43,878 bases of DNA from Acidaminococcaceae bacterium (GTDB taxonomy: Bacteria > Bacillota > Negativicutes > Acidaminococcales > Acidaminococcaceae): the NCBI GenBank assembly GCA_017405945.1, contig JAFQZL010000027.1, positions 1 through 43,878 on the forward strand, written 5' to 3'. The notes below the pieces were generated by a model. It was not told where the DNA came from. It saw only the letters and a list, made by a program, of their open reading frames with translations, and did no database searches. The position numbers and the translations under genes are program-made. Of this stretch, positions 25,766 to 34,743 are shown one piece after another (position 1 is the first letter of the stretch; each line of letters starts with the position of its first letter).

Positions 25766-25841
25766 GGGCGCTTAGCTCAGCTGGGAGAGCGTCTGCCTTA
25801 CAAGCAGAATGTCAGCGGTTCGATCCCGTTAGCGCCCACCA
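25766..25841 (+). tRNA. tRNA-Val (anticodon TAC)
   Basis: 76 nt including CCA. The acceptor is GGGCGCT/AGCGCCC. The anticodon stem TCTGC/GCAGA encloses CTTACAA, giving TAC. Last of the three. Confidence 0.95.
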
Positions 25842-25860
25842 ATTTAAAACATAAACGCAG

Positions 25861-25886
25861 GACAGGTTTACAACCTGTCTTTTTTG
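25861..25886 (+). terminator. Terminator of the tRNA cluster
   Basis: GACAGGTT-TAC-AACCTGTC, an 8-bp perfect stem, is followed by six or more T. Confidence 0.9.
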
Positions 25887-26054
25887 TTTTAACGGAACAA
25901 TTATGTATATAATTGCGTCAGGAATTTATTTTGCGGGCACTTTGTGTTATAATCTAAAATAATGTGAATCACATATTAAATTAATATGATTATAATTTAA
26001 TGTGATATGCGCGTATAAATAATGACTCGTGCGGATTTGTGAGAGGGTGTTAAA

Positions 26055-26957
26055 ATGTTAACGGCAAAAAGAATTACGGCTTTGTTATCTATGGTTGCGG
26101 TTCTGGCTTTTATGGCATTCCCTGTTATGGCAGCCGAACTGTCGGTGAAAGAGAACCGGACAAGGTCAGGAATTGTCAATGTAGCAGTACCGTATATTTC
26201 CGGTTCCGTCGGCGGAAAACATATAGACGACATGGTAAATCAGGCTGTGTTGTCGTATGTGAATTCACAGATGAAGCAGATTTTGTCCCAACAGGAAACA
26301 GAGACTTTTGAAAGTACCCACCAGGAACCCCGGGAATTAAGTGATATGTTGCATTATAATACGGATCTGGTCAAATATACAGACAAAAAGATTGTTGATA
26401 AGAATACAGAGGGAAGAGTGACCGCTTCCTGGTATGTACAAAATGAATATGAAGTCAAGACTGCTAAAGACACATTTTATTCTGTGATTCTTAAAACGAA
26501 AACGTATACAGGCGGCTCAGCGAATGTGGTTGTCTGGAAAGCGATGAATTTTGATTTGAAAGACGGGCATTTGATGGAATTGAAAGAACTGTTTGATTCG
26601 GAAGCAGATTACCCTGCCCGTTTACAGACACTGATCGGGTATCAGCAGAAGGGCAGGGCCCGCCTTATCCGGCATATTAAAGGAAAGAATGTTCCGGAAC
26701 CTGCCCCGGTTTCGATTACTGGTCAGGAAGATTTCTATGTGGACGATCATTATAATCTGGGTATCATTCTGTATTCAGAAACATCTGAAACGAAATCGGC
26801 GTCTGTTGCCGGGGATGCTGCAAAAACAAAAGAAACCACGGATAAAACCGTTGCCGATGGCTCAAATCAGCCCGCTGTAAACCGGCAATCCGGAACAGTA
26901 AAAATGGAAGTGTATGATATTTCGCTGAATGATTTTGCAGACCTGATCAGGCTGTAA
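26055..26957 (+). CDS. Secreted DUF3298-type protein
   Basis: A 300-aa exported protein with a signal peptide (residues 1 to about 27, cleavage after VMAA). The middle shows the DUF4163/DUF3298 arrangement known from RsiV-like and PdaC-like proteins: a beta-rich part (WYVQNEYEVKTAKDTFYSVILKTKTYTGGSA), then LKDGHLMELKELFDSE and FYVDDHYNLGIILY. A linker rich in Lys, Thr and Ala precedes a C-terminal strand (MEVYDISLNDFADLIRL). There is no catalytic deacetylase or anti-sigma transmembrane part, so it is a stand-alone ligand-binding or structural version. AGAGGG lies upstream of the ATG. Confidence 0.8.
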   Translation: MLTAKRITALLSMVAVLAFMAFPVMAAELSVKENRTRSGIVNVAVPYISGSVGGKHIDDMVNQAVLSYVNSQMKQILSQQETETFESTHQEPRELSDMLHYNTDLVKYTDKKIVDKNTEGRVTASWYVQNEYEVKTAKDTFYSVILKTKTYTGGSANVVVWKAMNFDLKDGHLMELKELFDSEADYPARLQTLIGYQQKGRARLIRHIKGKNVPEPAPVSITGQEDFYVDDHYNLGIILYSETSETKSASVAGDAAKTKETTDKTVADGSNQPAVNRQSGTVKMEVYDISLNDFADLIRL

Positions 26958-27039
26958 TTTTGTACGGAGAAACGATTCAGAAGAGAACTGCTGTACAGGT
27001 TAACACGGATTGAATCATAATTCAAAGGAGCTGATTCCC

Positions 27040-28350
27040 ATGGATAAAGAAGCGTTGAAAGCTGCGGTCTGCAGTGCCATTGATGCGGCAAAGGCTGACA
27101 TCGAAAAGCTGGCCCTGTGCATTGAAAGCGAACCGGAGCTCGGCTTTAAGGAAACCAAAACGGCGAAAAAAGTAGAAGACTATATGCGTTCCTTAGGGCT
27201 GGATCCTCAGACCGGTCTGGCCCTCACCGGTGTCAAAAGCCGGATCAAAGGCGGTAAGCCCGGACCTTCCGTGGCGGTGCTGGCGGAACTGGATGCTATC
27301 GGCACCCCGGACAGTCCCAAAGCGGATCCTTTTACAGGGGCGGCCCACACCTGCGGCCATTTCCTCCAGACCTCTGTAATGCTGGCAGCCTGCACCGGGA
27401 TCATCAAATCCGGTGTAATGAAGGACCTTGCAGGCGATGCCGTGTTTTTCTCCGTTCCCGCTGAGGAATATGTGGAAATCACCTACCGGAAGAGCCTGCG
27501 GGAGCAGGGGAAGTTGCATTATATCTGTGGCAAGGGCCAGCTCATTTACGAAGGCCACTTTGATGATATCGACATGGCCATGATGATGCACTCCCAGGCC
27601 AACATGCCCCAGAAGGCGGTGGCCATCGGCAGTTCCAGCAACGGGTTTGTGGGCAAGACCGTGCAGTATATCGGCAAGTCTGCCCATGCAGCCAACGCCC
27701 CTCACGAAGGAATCAATGCCCTGAACGCGGCCTGCCTGGGCCTCATGGGCATCAACGCCCTGCGGGAGACCTTCCGTGAGCAGGACATCATCCGGGTACA
27801 CCCCATCATCACCAAAGGCGGCGACCTGGTGAACAATGTGCCGGCAGATGTGCGTATGGAACTTTATGTACGTGCCGCTACCATGGAAGCCATTGACAAC
27901 ACCCACAAACGGGTGGATGCGGCCCTGAAAGCCGGCGGGGACGCCGTGGGCGCCCAAACCATTGTGGAGACCCTGCCGGGTATGCTGCCTCTTCACTGCT
28001 GCAAAGAGATGAATGACCTGTTCGTGGCAAACGTGAAAGAGTTTTCTCCGGAAACGGAGATTGTGGACTCCGGTCACTTCAGCGCCTCTACTGATATGGG
28101 GGATGTGTCTCATCTCATGCCGGCTATCCATCCTTTCATCGGTGGTACTGACGGGGCCCTGCACACAAAAGACTTTACCGTGACGGATTTTGACGCAGCG
28201 GTGATTACGCCGGCCAAAGCTTTTGCCCGCATGATTGTGGATCTTCTGTACGATGACGCAGCCTGCGCGAAAAAGATCATTGCGGATAACAAACCGCTGC
28301 TGACCAGAGAAGAATACATTGCCAAGTGCGATTCCTATTTTTCTAAATAA
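27040..28350 (+). CDS. M20 family metallopeptidase/amidohydrolase (AbgB-like)
   Basis: A dizinc hydrolase of 436 aa, cleaving an amide bond of an N-acyl amino acid or small peptide. Metal-site motifs are DPFTGAAHTCGHF, FSVPAEEYVEI, MMMHSQAN and, near the end, SASTDMGDVSHLMPAIHPFIG. The last one is typical of AbgB-type aminobenzoyl-glutamate and acyl-amino-acid hydrolases. The ATG at 27040 is supported by AAGGAG about 10 nt upstream; the frame itself opens 30 nt earlier. The two membrane proteins that follow are a plausible uptake system for its substrate. If that is a glutamate conjugate, it would feed gdhA-type fermentation. Confidence 0.87.
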   Translation: MDKEALKAAVCSAIDAAKADIEKLALCIESEPELGFKETKTAKKVEDYMRSLGLDPQTGLALTGVKSRIKGGKPGPSVAVLAELDAIGTPDSPKADPFTGAAHTCGHFLQTSVMLAACTGIIKSGVMKDLAGDAVFFSVPAEEYVEITYRKSLREQGKLHYICGKGQLIYEGHFDDIDMAMMMHSQANMPQKAVAIGSSSNGFVGKTVQYIGKSAHAANAPHEGINALNAACLGLMGINALRETFREQDIIRVHPIITKGGDLVNNVPADVRMELYVRAATMEAIDNTHKRVDAALKAGGDAVGAQTIVETLPGMLPLHCCKEMNDLFVANVKEFSPETEIVDSGHFSASTDMGDVSHLMPAIHPFIGGTDGALHTKDFTVTDFDAAVITPAKAFARMIVDLLYDDAACAKKIIADNKPLLTREEYIAKCDSYFSK

Positions 28351-28522
28351 AATTTTCGGCCTTGAAACATTATTTTTTCAACCAGCCTTACGCTTTGAAA
28401 AAGCCCGGCCTGTAAATTCTTATCCATAATAATTCCGGAGAAACAGAATTCATTGTGTTATTATATAATGTTGTTTTTTAGTTTCTCCGTAATTATAAAA
28501 TTTTATTAAGGAAGTGAGTGAA

Positions 28523-29353
28523 ATGAAAGATTTCCGTCTCCACCTCATCGTTCTCATCCTGATCGTTGTGGCGGAAAAAATCGGCAACATTTCCATCACG
28601 GTGGGTGTCGGCAAAATCGTGCTGCTGCCCATGATGTATGCGTTGCTGATGGGCGTGGCGACAGCGCCCCGGTTTACCAAGATCTCCAGTGAAAAGAACG
28701 TCAGAACAGCCAGCTCCCTGTTAGGCGTTACCCTGATGCTGCTAATGGCCAGGTACGGTACCCTGGTAGGCCCCAGCCTGCCGAAGATTCTGGCGGCTTC
28801 TCCAGCCCTGATCCTGCAGGAATTCGGTAACCTGGGCACTATCATCATCGGTGTCCCCCTGGCAGTGTTTGTAGGACTGAAGCGGGAAGCTATCGGCGCT
28901 GCCCACTCCGTAGCCCGCGAACCTAACGTAGCCCTCATCGGCGAACGGTTCGGCCTGGACGGGGCAGAAGGCCGCGGCGTTATGGGTGTTTACATCTGCG
29001 GCACGGTTATCGGTACCATTTTCTTCGGTCTGATGGCCAGCCTGGCGGCGGCGTATCTGCCTTTCCATCCCTATGCCCTGGCTATGGCTGCCGGTGTAGG
29101 CTCCGCCAGTATGATGACCGCGGCAGTAGGTTCCCTGTCGGCTATGTTCCCCCAGATGGCAGACCAGATAGCAGCTTTCGGCGCAGCCTCCAACATGCTG
29201 TCCGGCCTGGACGGTTTGTACATGAGTATCTGGATGGCCCTGCCTTTTGCAGAATGGCTGTACAGAAAATCCTACCGCATGAAGTACGGTGTGGATCCGG
29301 AGCCCCCTGTTGTTAGGAATCTGGAAGAAGGAAAGGAAGGTGAAGCAAAATGA
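28523..29353 (+). CDS. DUF3100-type integral membrane protein, probable transporter subunit
   Basis: 276 aa with about eight hydrophobic helices. The N-terminal HLIVLILIVVAEKIGNISITVG and the later glycine/serine-rich GVGSASMMTAAVGSLSAMFP are features of DUF3100 proteins. It is start-coupled to the next gene through a 4-nt overlap, so the two products are probably one complex. The ATG at 28523 has AAGGAA upstream; a GTG 9 nt earlier is too close to that site. Function is not established; transport is inferred from topology and from the M20 hydrolase ahead of it. Confidence 0.78.
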   Translation: MKDFRLHLIVLILIVVAEKIGNISITVGVGKIVLLPMMYALLMGVATAPRFTKISSEKNVRTASSLLGVTLMLLMARYGTLVGPSLPKILAASPALILQEFGNLGTIIIGVPLAVFVGLKREAIGAAHSVAREPNVALIGERFGLDGAEGRGVMGVYICGTVIGTIFFGLMASLAAAYLPFHPYALAMAAGVGSASMMTAAVGSLSAMFPQMADQIAAFGAASNMLSGLDGLYMSIWMALPFAEWLYRKSYRMKYGVDPEPPVVRNLEEGKEGEAK

Positions 29354-29796
29354 AGATGAGTGAAACCTTAGGTGTTTTATTGATTTGCGGCTTCCTTTCA
29401 TTAGTTGCTAACGTAGTGGGAACGAAAAACGGTTTTGTGGAAGCCATTCCCGGCATGCTGTTCCTGATTGCCCTGGCCTTTTTGGGTATCTGGCTGGGCA
29501 AAGTGATCCCCGGCGGCATCCCCGGCGTTGCCTACGTGGTAACCATCGGTTGTATCCTGACCGTTCCCGGAGTGCCCTGTGCGGCAGCCATCTCGGCAGC
29601 GGTATCCAAGGTTGGTTTTATGCAGCTGTGCACCCCAATCCTGGCCTATGCCGGTGTCGCTATCTGCAAAGATCTTGACGTATTTGCGGAAAGCAGCTGG
29701 CGTATCGTCGTGGTAAGCTGTGTGGTATTCGTCGGTACCTATATCGGTTCCGCCATCATCGCCCAGCTGATTCTGAAAGCGATTGGTCAGATCTGA
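29350..29796 (+). CDS. Small membrane protein paired with the DUF3100 protein
   Basis: 148 aa with four to five helices. It overlaps the preceding stop by 4 nt (ATGA). Glycine- and proline-rich loops (GKVIPGGIPGVAYVVTIG, TVPGVPCAAAISAAVS) sit between helices, as in half-size carriers. I recognise no firm family; it is best viewed as the second half of the DUF3100 unit. It ends the operon before a strong terminator. Confidence 0.75.
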   Translation: MKMSETLGVLLICGFLSLVANVVGTKNGFVEAIPGMLFLIALAFLGIWLGKVIPGGIPGVAYVVTIGCILTVPGVPCAAAISAAVSKVGFMQLCTPILAYAGVAICKDLDVFAESSWRIVVVSCVVFVGTYIGSAIIAQLILKAIGQI

Positions 29797-29818
29797 TAAT
29801 CTGAATTTGCGGAAACAG

Positions 29819-29881
29819 AGTGCCGGATTGAACCGTTTTCTTTACAGAAATGTCGTGAGAACGGTAAGTCCGGCACTTTTA
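29819..29881 (+). terminator. Terminator of the M20/DUF3100 operon
   Basis: AGTGCCGGA pairs with TCCGGCACT. Inside it a second stem, GAACCGTTTTC with GAGAACGGT, gives a long compound hairpin. A short T-rich stretch follows. Confidence 0.8.
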
Positions 29882-30034
29882 TTATGCCTGAAAGGTGTTA
29901 TATTTGATACAGTTCGTTAACAAATTTTATTGTTAGAAAAATATCTTACACAGTTATTCGAAAAATAATAAGGTTTCTGCTAAAATTGTAATGATATCAC
30001 TGCAAATCATGATTTCAGAAAGAAGGGCATCACG

Positions 30035-30895
30035 ATGAAGATTATAAACCTTTTAAAAGGAACGAAACCGGGCGTATCCTGCGAACTGTTTCCACCGAAA
30101 CAGGGAAGCCAGCTGGCCAATGCACTGGAGATCGTTGATACGATTGCGCAGCAGAAACCGTCATTTATCAGCGTAACCTACGGCGCCGGCGGTTCCAATG
30201 CGGGAGAAGCGGTCGCCGTTGCGGCGGAGGTGCACAATTGCGGCGTGCCTTCCATGGCTCACCTGACCTGCATCAATGCTGACGAACAGCGGATTGAAAC
30301 GGTGCTGGGGCAGCTGAAAGATAAGGGTATAGATAATATTCTGGCGCTGCGTGGCGACCTGCCGGACGGGATGACGCTGGAGCATGCGGAGTATAAACAT
30401 GCCAGTGATCTGGCAAAGAAAATCAAATCGTTTGAAAATTTCTGTGTTGGCGGCGCCTGCTACCCGGAAGGTCATCCGGAAAGCGCAGGGCTGAACGACG
30501 ACATTGAGAAACTGAAAATCAAGGTAGACAGCGGCGTAGAGTTTCTTGTGACCCAGATGTTCTTTGATAATGATACCATGTATAATTATATGTACCGGCT
30601 CCTGGCCCACGGTATTACGGTACCGGTGGTGCCCGGGGTGATGCCTGTTACCAATGCGAAGCAGATACAGCATATCTGTAAGCTGAGTGGCACTAAGCTG
30701 CCGTTGCGTTTCCGGGCTATCGTAGAAAAGTATGGGGACGATCCGGAGGCCATGAAGCAGGCGGGGATCAATTACGCCACGGCTCAGGTGCTGGATCTGC
30801 TGGCTAACGGATTCATGGATGTGCACATTTATACGATGAACCGGCCGGAGATCATTGGCGGGATATTGCAGAATCTTTCCTGCATCGTAAAATAA
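30035..30895 (+). CDS. metF: Methylenetetrahydrofolate reductase
   Basis: Reduces 5,10-methylene-THF to 5-methyl-THF, the methyl donor for MetH. 286 aa, the usual bacterial length. The FAD-binding TIM barrel shows SCELFPPK, ISVTYGAGGSN, AHLTCIN, LALRGDLP, the folate-site stretch VGGACYPEGHPE, and VTQMFFDN. GAAGGG is upstream of the ATG. It is first of a methionine block, with the MetH reactivation protein and metH downstream, and a long hairpin directly after it. No metV (zinc-binding partner) is seen in the window. Confidence 0.95.
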   Translation: MKIINLLKGTKPGVSCELFPPKQGSQLANALEIVDTIAQQKPSFISVTYGAGGSNAGEAVAVAAEVHNCGVPSMAHLTCINADEQRIETVLGQLKDKGIDNILALRGDLPDGMTLEHAEYKHASDLAKKIKSFENFCVGGACYPEGHPESAGLNDDIEKLKIKVDSGVEFLVTQMFFDNDTMYNYMYRLLAHGITVPVVPGVMPVTNAKQIQHICKLSGTKLPLRFRAIVEKYGDDPEAMKQAGINYATAQVLDLLANGFMDVHIYTMNRPEIIGGILQNLSCIVK

Positions 30896-30911
30896 TTTGT
30901 AATTGTTTTGT

Positions 30912-31066
30912 TAGGAAAAGACATAGCAAACACGTCAACGACTATCATTTTATGACAGGGCCCCAGCGGTGGCTTCTTCATAGCGCTCCGCTAACGCTTC
31001 GGGCTTAACCCGCGTCGCGTTGTTATGTGTGTAGTATTGTTGCGTGGCCTGTTTGACCTTCCTTAA
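30912..31066. repeat. Long imperfect inverted repeat beginning with the 27-bp repeat, copy 2
   Basis: 30914-30940 is the second copy of the 27-bp repeat found at 11444-11470, with one change. The far end (about 31040-31066, ACCTTCCTTAA) is a degraded inverted copy of the start. The tip is CGGG-CTTAA-CCCG near 31006. GTGGCTTC occurs in this element and in the one at 23143-23315, supporting a common family. It fills the gap between metF and the next gene, and may have ended an older ribosome binding arrangement there. Confidence 0.6.
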
Positions 31067-31160
31067 TGAACAGTTCCTCGCGCCCTGCGGGTGTGCACGC
31101 TTCGCTTATTCAAAAGCCCACGCTGGGGCATACCATGAATTGCAGTACACTATTAATACT

Positions 31161-31922
31161 ATGTCAAACGATATTATTTTTTTCAATAAAAAAGAAGCCC
31201 TTCGCTACTTCCGTGCGCAACCGGGTGATGCGCAGGCTGAGGCCGCGATTGATGTTGCATATCAGAAACTAAAAAGAGAGTTGCAGCCCCGGTATACTGT
31301 GAAGCGGTTTGGATGCCGCATTGGCATTGAAAGGAACGGTACTTCACCCTCCCTTGTTTTGCTGGACAATGGTACTGTGTTCCGCAGCAAAGCCCTGGCC
31401 CGGTACGTGGGGGAAGCGAAGGAACTGTTCCTGTTTGGAGCAACGCTGGGGAGCAGGGTGGATAGTGCTTTGCGGCGCATGGCGCTGACCAGCGTAGCGG
31501 AAGCCGGGGCCGGGCAGGCTGTGGCGGCAGCGCTTATCGAAACATACTGCGATAACTGCTGCGCAAAACTGCAAAAACAGCTTCCTGAAGGAAAGCATTT
31601 GAAGTGGCGCTTCTCTCCTGGCTATGCGGACTGGCCCCTGGAGGAACAGAGAATACTGTTCCCGGTGCTGGACTGCGCCCACACCATCGGTCTTACGTTA
31701 ACAGAGAGCTGTATGATGGCGCCGGTGAAATCCGTGACCGCAGTGATGGCGATTACAGATGCCACGGCAAAAGAAGAATCTGAAAGAATAGATATCGAAG
31801 AGAATCCTTTAGAAGATTTTAACTGCAACCGAAAAGTAACGGAAAGACACAACCTTTTTTCAAATCCTGACAATAAATGTCTGCGCTGCGGTAAAACAGA
31901 CTGCGAGTTCAGGCAAAAATAG
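31161..31922 (+). CDS. Stand-alone methionine synthase reactivation-domain protein
   Basis: Provides the AdoMet-binding function that re-methylates the cobalamin of MetH after it is oxidised. About 253 aa. The family's AdoMet-binding motif is WRFSPGYADWPL, followed by ILFPVLDCAHTIGLTLTESCMMAPVKSVTAVM. A four-Cys C-terminal patch (CLRCGKTDCEF) is an extension that could bind metal. The ATG at 31161 (MSNDIIFFNKKEAL) is the likely start, but no clear ribosome binding site precedes it; a TTG at 31140 is an alternative. Fits the metH next door, which lacks this domain. Confidence 0.85.
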   Translation: MSNDIIFFNKKEALRYFRAQPGDAQAEAAIDVAYQKLKRELQPRYTVKRFGCRIGIERNGTSPSLVLLDNGTVFRSKALARYVGEAKELFLFGATLGSRVDSALRRMALTSVAEAGAGQAVAAALIETYCDNCCAKLQKQLPEGKHLKWRFSPGYADWPLEEQRILFPVLDCAHTIGLTLTESCMMAPVKSVTAVMAITDATAKEESERIDIEENPLEDFNCNRKVTERHNLFSNPDNKCLRCGKTDCEFRQK

Positions 31923-32017
31923 TTTTTAATGTTATCCATAATCAGATTTAGTAGTCGTTATCGCAAAATAATGAATTAAAAATCGTTTCCTTACTAATTC
32001 CATGAGGAGGAAGCAGT

Positions 32018-34438
32018 ATGCCTGTCCTTGATTATTTAGGTAAAGAATTATTATATTTTGACGGCGCCATGGGTACGCGCCTGCAGGCTGCCGGCTTAAA
32101 GCCCGGCGAATTGCCGGAGGTGTGGAACATCACCCACGGTGATGTTGTGGCAGACATTCACGCCAGCTATGTCCGCGCCGGCGCCAATATTTTGAAATCC
32201 AATACGTTCGGTGCCAATGCGCTGAAGATGCAGGATTCCGGTTATTCTGTGGAAGACGTGGTGCTGGCAGCTTTTGAAAATGCGAGGCGGGCGTTTGCTT
32301 CCGTTCCGGAAGTGCCGGAAGAGAAAAAGTTCACCGCCCTGGACCTGGGTCCCACCGGTAAACTGCTGGCGCCTTACGGAGATCTGCAGTTTGAAGAAGC
32401 GGTTTCTTTATATGCGGAAATTGTCCGGGCCGGAATGAAAGCAGGAGCAGATCTGATTCTTGTAGAAACCATGAGCGACACCTATGAGGCCAGGGCAGCT
32501 ATCCTTGCCGCAAAGGAAAACAGTGACTTGCCCGTCTTCGTAACATTTACGTTTGATAAGGACGGCAAGCTGCTGAACGGCGCCGATGTGGAAACGGCTG
32601 TGCTGATGGCAGACGGATTAGGTGTGGATGCCGTGGGCTTTAACTGCGGCCTGGGGCCGGACCTTGTTGCGAAACTGCTGCCCCGTGCCCGTTCCGTTAC
32701 CGATCTGCCCATCATTGCAAATCCTAATGCGGGGCTGCCGACAGAACAAAACGGCAAGACTGTTTTTACTACCGGTCCGGAAGAGTTTGCGGAGTATATG
32801 CTGGACGTGTACCGGGAAGGCTGCACGGTGCTGGGGGGGTGCTGCGGTACGGATCCCGGCTACATCCGCCTTGTAGCAGAACGGACCAAAGGCCTGAAGC
32901 CTGTTGCTTTGAACGCAACTGCGGCAACAAATAATGCAGAGAAGAAAAATACCGTAACCGCCGTCACCGGGTACGGCGCGCCGGTGTTTTTTGGTAAGGA
33001 ACCGGTGCTGATCGGGGAACGGATCAACCCTACAGGCAAACCTGTATTAAAAGAAGCCCTGCGTAACGGGGATATGGATTATATCTGCCGTCTGGGTCTG
33101 GAGCAGCTGGAGAACGGCGCCCACGTTTTGGACGTGAACACCGGCCTGCCCGGTTTAAATGAAACAGAAACCCTGTGCAAGGCAGTGACTTCCCTGCAGG
33201 CTGTCACACCGGTGCCGCTGGAAATCGACACATCGAATTACGAGGCCATGGAAAAAGCCTTACGTTTGTATAATGGCAAGCCATTGCTGAATTCCGTTAA
33301 CGGCAAACCGGAATCCATGGCGAAGGTATTTCCTCTGGCCAAAAAGTACGGCGCGGCCGTAGTTGGGCTGTGTCTGGATGAAACCGGTATTCCGGATACG
33401 GCAGAAGGCCGTCTGGCCATTGCTGATAAAATTATCCAAACGGCAGCGGAATACGGTATCAAAGAGAAAGATATCATCATTGATCCCCTGGCCCTGGCGG
33501 TAAGTACTGACAACCGCAATCCTGCCATTGATCTGGCGGTGATCAGAACCCTGAAATCAAAAGGTATCCACACTGTCATGGGGGTATCCAACATCTCTTT
33601 CGGACTGCCTAACCGGGACGCAGTGAACAGCGCGTTCTTCGCTATGTCTCTGGCGGCAGGACTTTCCTCTGCCATCATGAACCCGCAGAGCGAACGCATG
33701 ATGGAAGCCTGTCACGCTTATTGCGCCCTGAGCGGCGTTGATGAAGGCTGTAAGGAATTTGTAACCCGTTACGCCAATGCGCCGAAAACAAAAACCATGG
33801 TTGCAGTTTCGGAGTACACGCTGTATGACGCCATCGTGAAAGGATTGACGGAACAGAGCGGCGGCGTTGCGAAGAAACTGCTGGAAGAGAATAAAACACC
33901 GCTGGAAATCATCAACGGGTTTATTATTCCGGCATTGAATACCGTAGGCGAGGGCTTCGGTAAAAAAACGCTGTTCCTGCCTCAGCTCCTGATGGCGGCG
34001 GATGCGGCCAAGGCGGCTTTTGACGAGCTGAAAAAGCAAATGCAGAATGGTACGCAGAACAGTGAGACCCGGGGTGATACTATCGTGCTGGCGGTAGTGA
34101 AAGGCGATATCCATGACATTGGAAAGAATATCGTAAAGGTATTGTGGGAGAATTACGGTTACCATGTGGTTGACCTGGGGAAAGACGTACCTGCCGAAAT
34201 GGTAGTGGAAGCAGTTGAAAAACATCAGGCCCGGCTGGTGGGCCTTACGGCCCTGATGACGACTACCGTTGCCGCTATGGAAGAAACTATCAACGCACTG
34301 CGCCGGAAAACAAACACAAAGATTCTGGTGGGCGGTGCCGTCATGACAAAGGAATACGCGGGTACTATAGGTGCGGACGGTTATGCGCCGGACGCAGTGG
34401 CTGCCGTTGATTATGCAAACCGGATATTCAAAAAGTGA
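32018..34438 (+). CDS. metH: Cobalamin-dependent methionine synthase, without reactivation domain
   Basis: Makes methionine from homocysteine and 5-methyl-THF. 806 aa, against about 1,200 for E. coli MetH. Domain 1 is the homocysteine methyltransferase with zinc cysteines Cys210 (NCGLGP) and Cys275-Cys276 (GGCCGTDPGYI). Domain 2 is the pterin-binding barrel (GERINPTGK, then DIIIDPLALAVS and GVSNISFGLPNR). The cobalamin module follows with GDIHDIGKN, where His699 is the lower ligand. It ends there; the missing reactivation domain is encoded by the gene just upstream. AGGAGG precedes the ATG. Confidence 0.95.
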   Translation: MPVLDYLGKELLYFDGAMGTRLQAAGLKPGELPEVWNITHGDVVADIHASYVRAGANILKSNTFGANALKMQDSGYSVEDVVLAAFENARRAFASVPEVPEEKKFTALDLGPTGKLLAPYGDLQFEEAVSLYAEIVRAGMKAGADLILVETMSDTYEARAAILAAKENSDLPVFVTFTFDKDGKLLNGADVETAVLMADGLGVDAVGFNCGLGPDLVAKLLPRARSVTDLPIIANPNAGLPTEQNGKTVFTTGPEEFAEYMLDVYREGCTVLGGCCGTDPGYIRLVAERTKGLKPVALNATAATNNAEKKNTVTAVTGYGAPVFFGKEPVLIGERINPTGKPVLKEALRNGDMDYICRLGLEQLENGAHVLDVNTGLPGLNETETLCKAVTSLQAVTPVPLEIDTSNYEAMEKALRLYNGKPLLNSVNGKPESMAKVFPLAKKYGAAVVGLCLDETGIPDTAEGRLAIADKIIQTAAEYGIKEKDIIIDPLALAVSTDNRNPAIDLAVIRTLKSKGIHTVMGVSNISFGLPNRDAVNSAFFAMSLAAGLSSAIMNPQSERMMEACHAYCALSGVDEGCKEFVTRYANAPKTKTMVAVSEYTLYDAIVKGLTEQSGGVAKKLLEENKTPLEIINGFIIPALNTVGEGFGKKTLFLPQLLMAADAAKAAFDELKKQMQNGTQNSETRGDTIVLAVVKGDIHDIGKNIVKVLWENYGYHVVDLGKDVPAEMVVEAVEKHQARLVGLTALMTTTVAAMEETINALRRKTNTKILVGGAVMTKEYAGTIGADGYAPDAVAAVDYANRIFKK

Positions 34439-34613
34439 CGAAAGTTTTTTGTCCTTTCACAATAGACAAGTATGTACCGGGTGGTTTGTGATGTATTTCT
34501 ATAGGAGATTCTTGTTTGTTAAAGAAGAATATAAAAGACAGCCGTTGTTTCATTGAATGAAAAAGAAAGCAAACCATAAATTTAATGAATATTTTATTAC
34601 AGTTTACCGGGAG

Positions 34614-34642
34614 TTGCCATAGAAAGGGAAAAATGCTATAAT
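34614..34642 (+). promoter_or_regulatory. Predicted promoter of the liv operon
   Basis: TTGCCA (34614-34619), 17-nt spacer, TATAAT (34637-34642). The leader of about 95 nt includes a small stem (GGCGGG-TTTAT-CCCTGCC, about 34671-34689). The 305-nt gap after metH holds no gene. Confidence 0.65.
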
Positions 34643-34743
34643 ACTCATATGTCAAAAGGGGCGCTGAATAAGGCGGGTTTATCCCTGCCGGCTTTTCAGG
34701 GTCTCCCGGATAGTCATCCAAACATGAAGGAGGAGTATTTTAT

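Noticed and set aside
29882..30034. Possible SAM or cobalamin riboswitch before metF
   Set aside because: I looked for S-box and cobalamin conserved boxes ahead of metF and metH and saw none; the gaps are AT-rich and short.
34371..34556. 61-codon frame after metH
   Set aside because: It overlaps the metH end in another frame, has no ribosome binding site and no family features.
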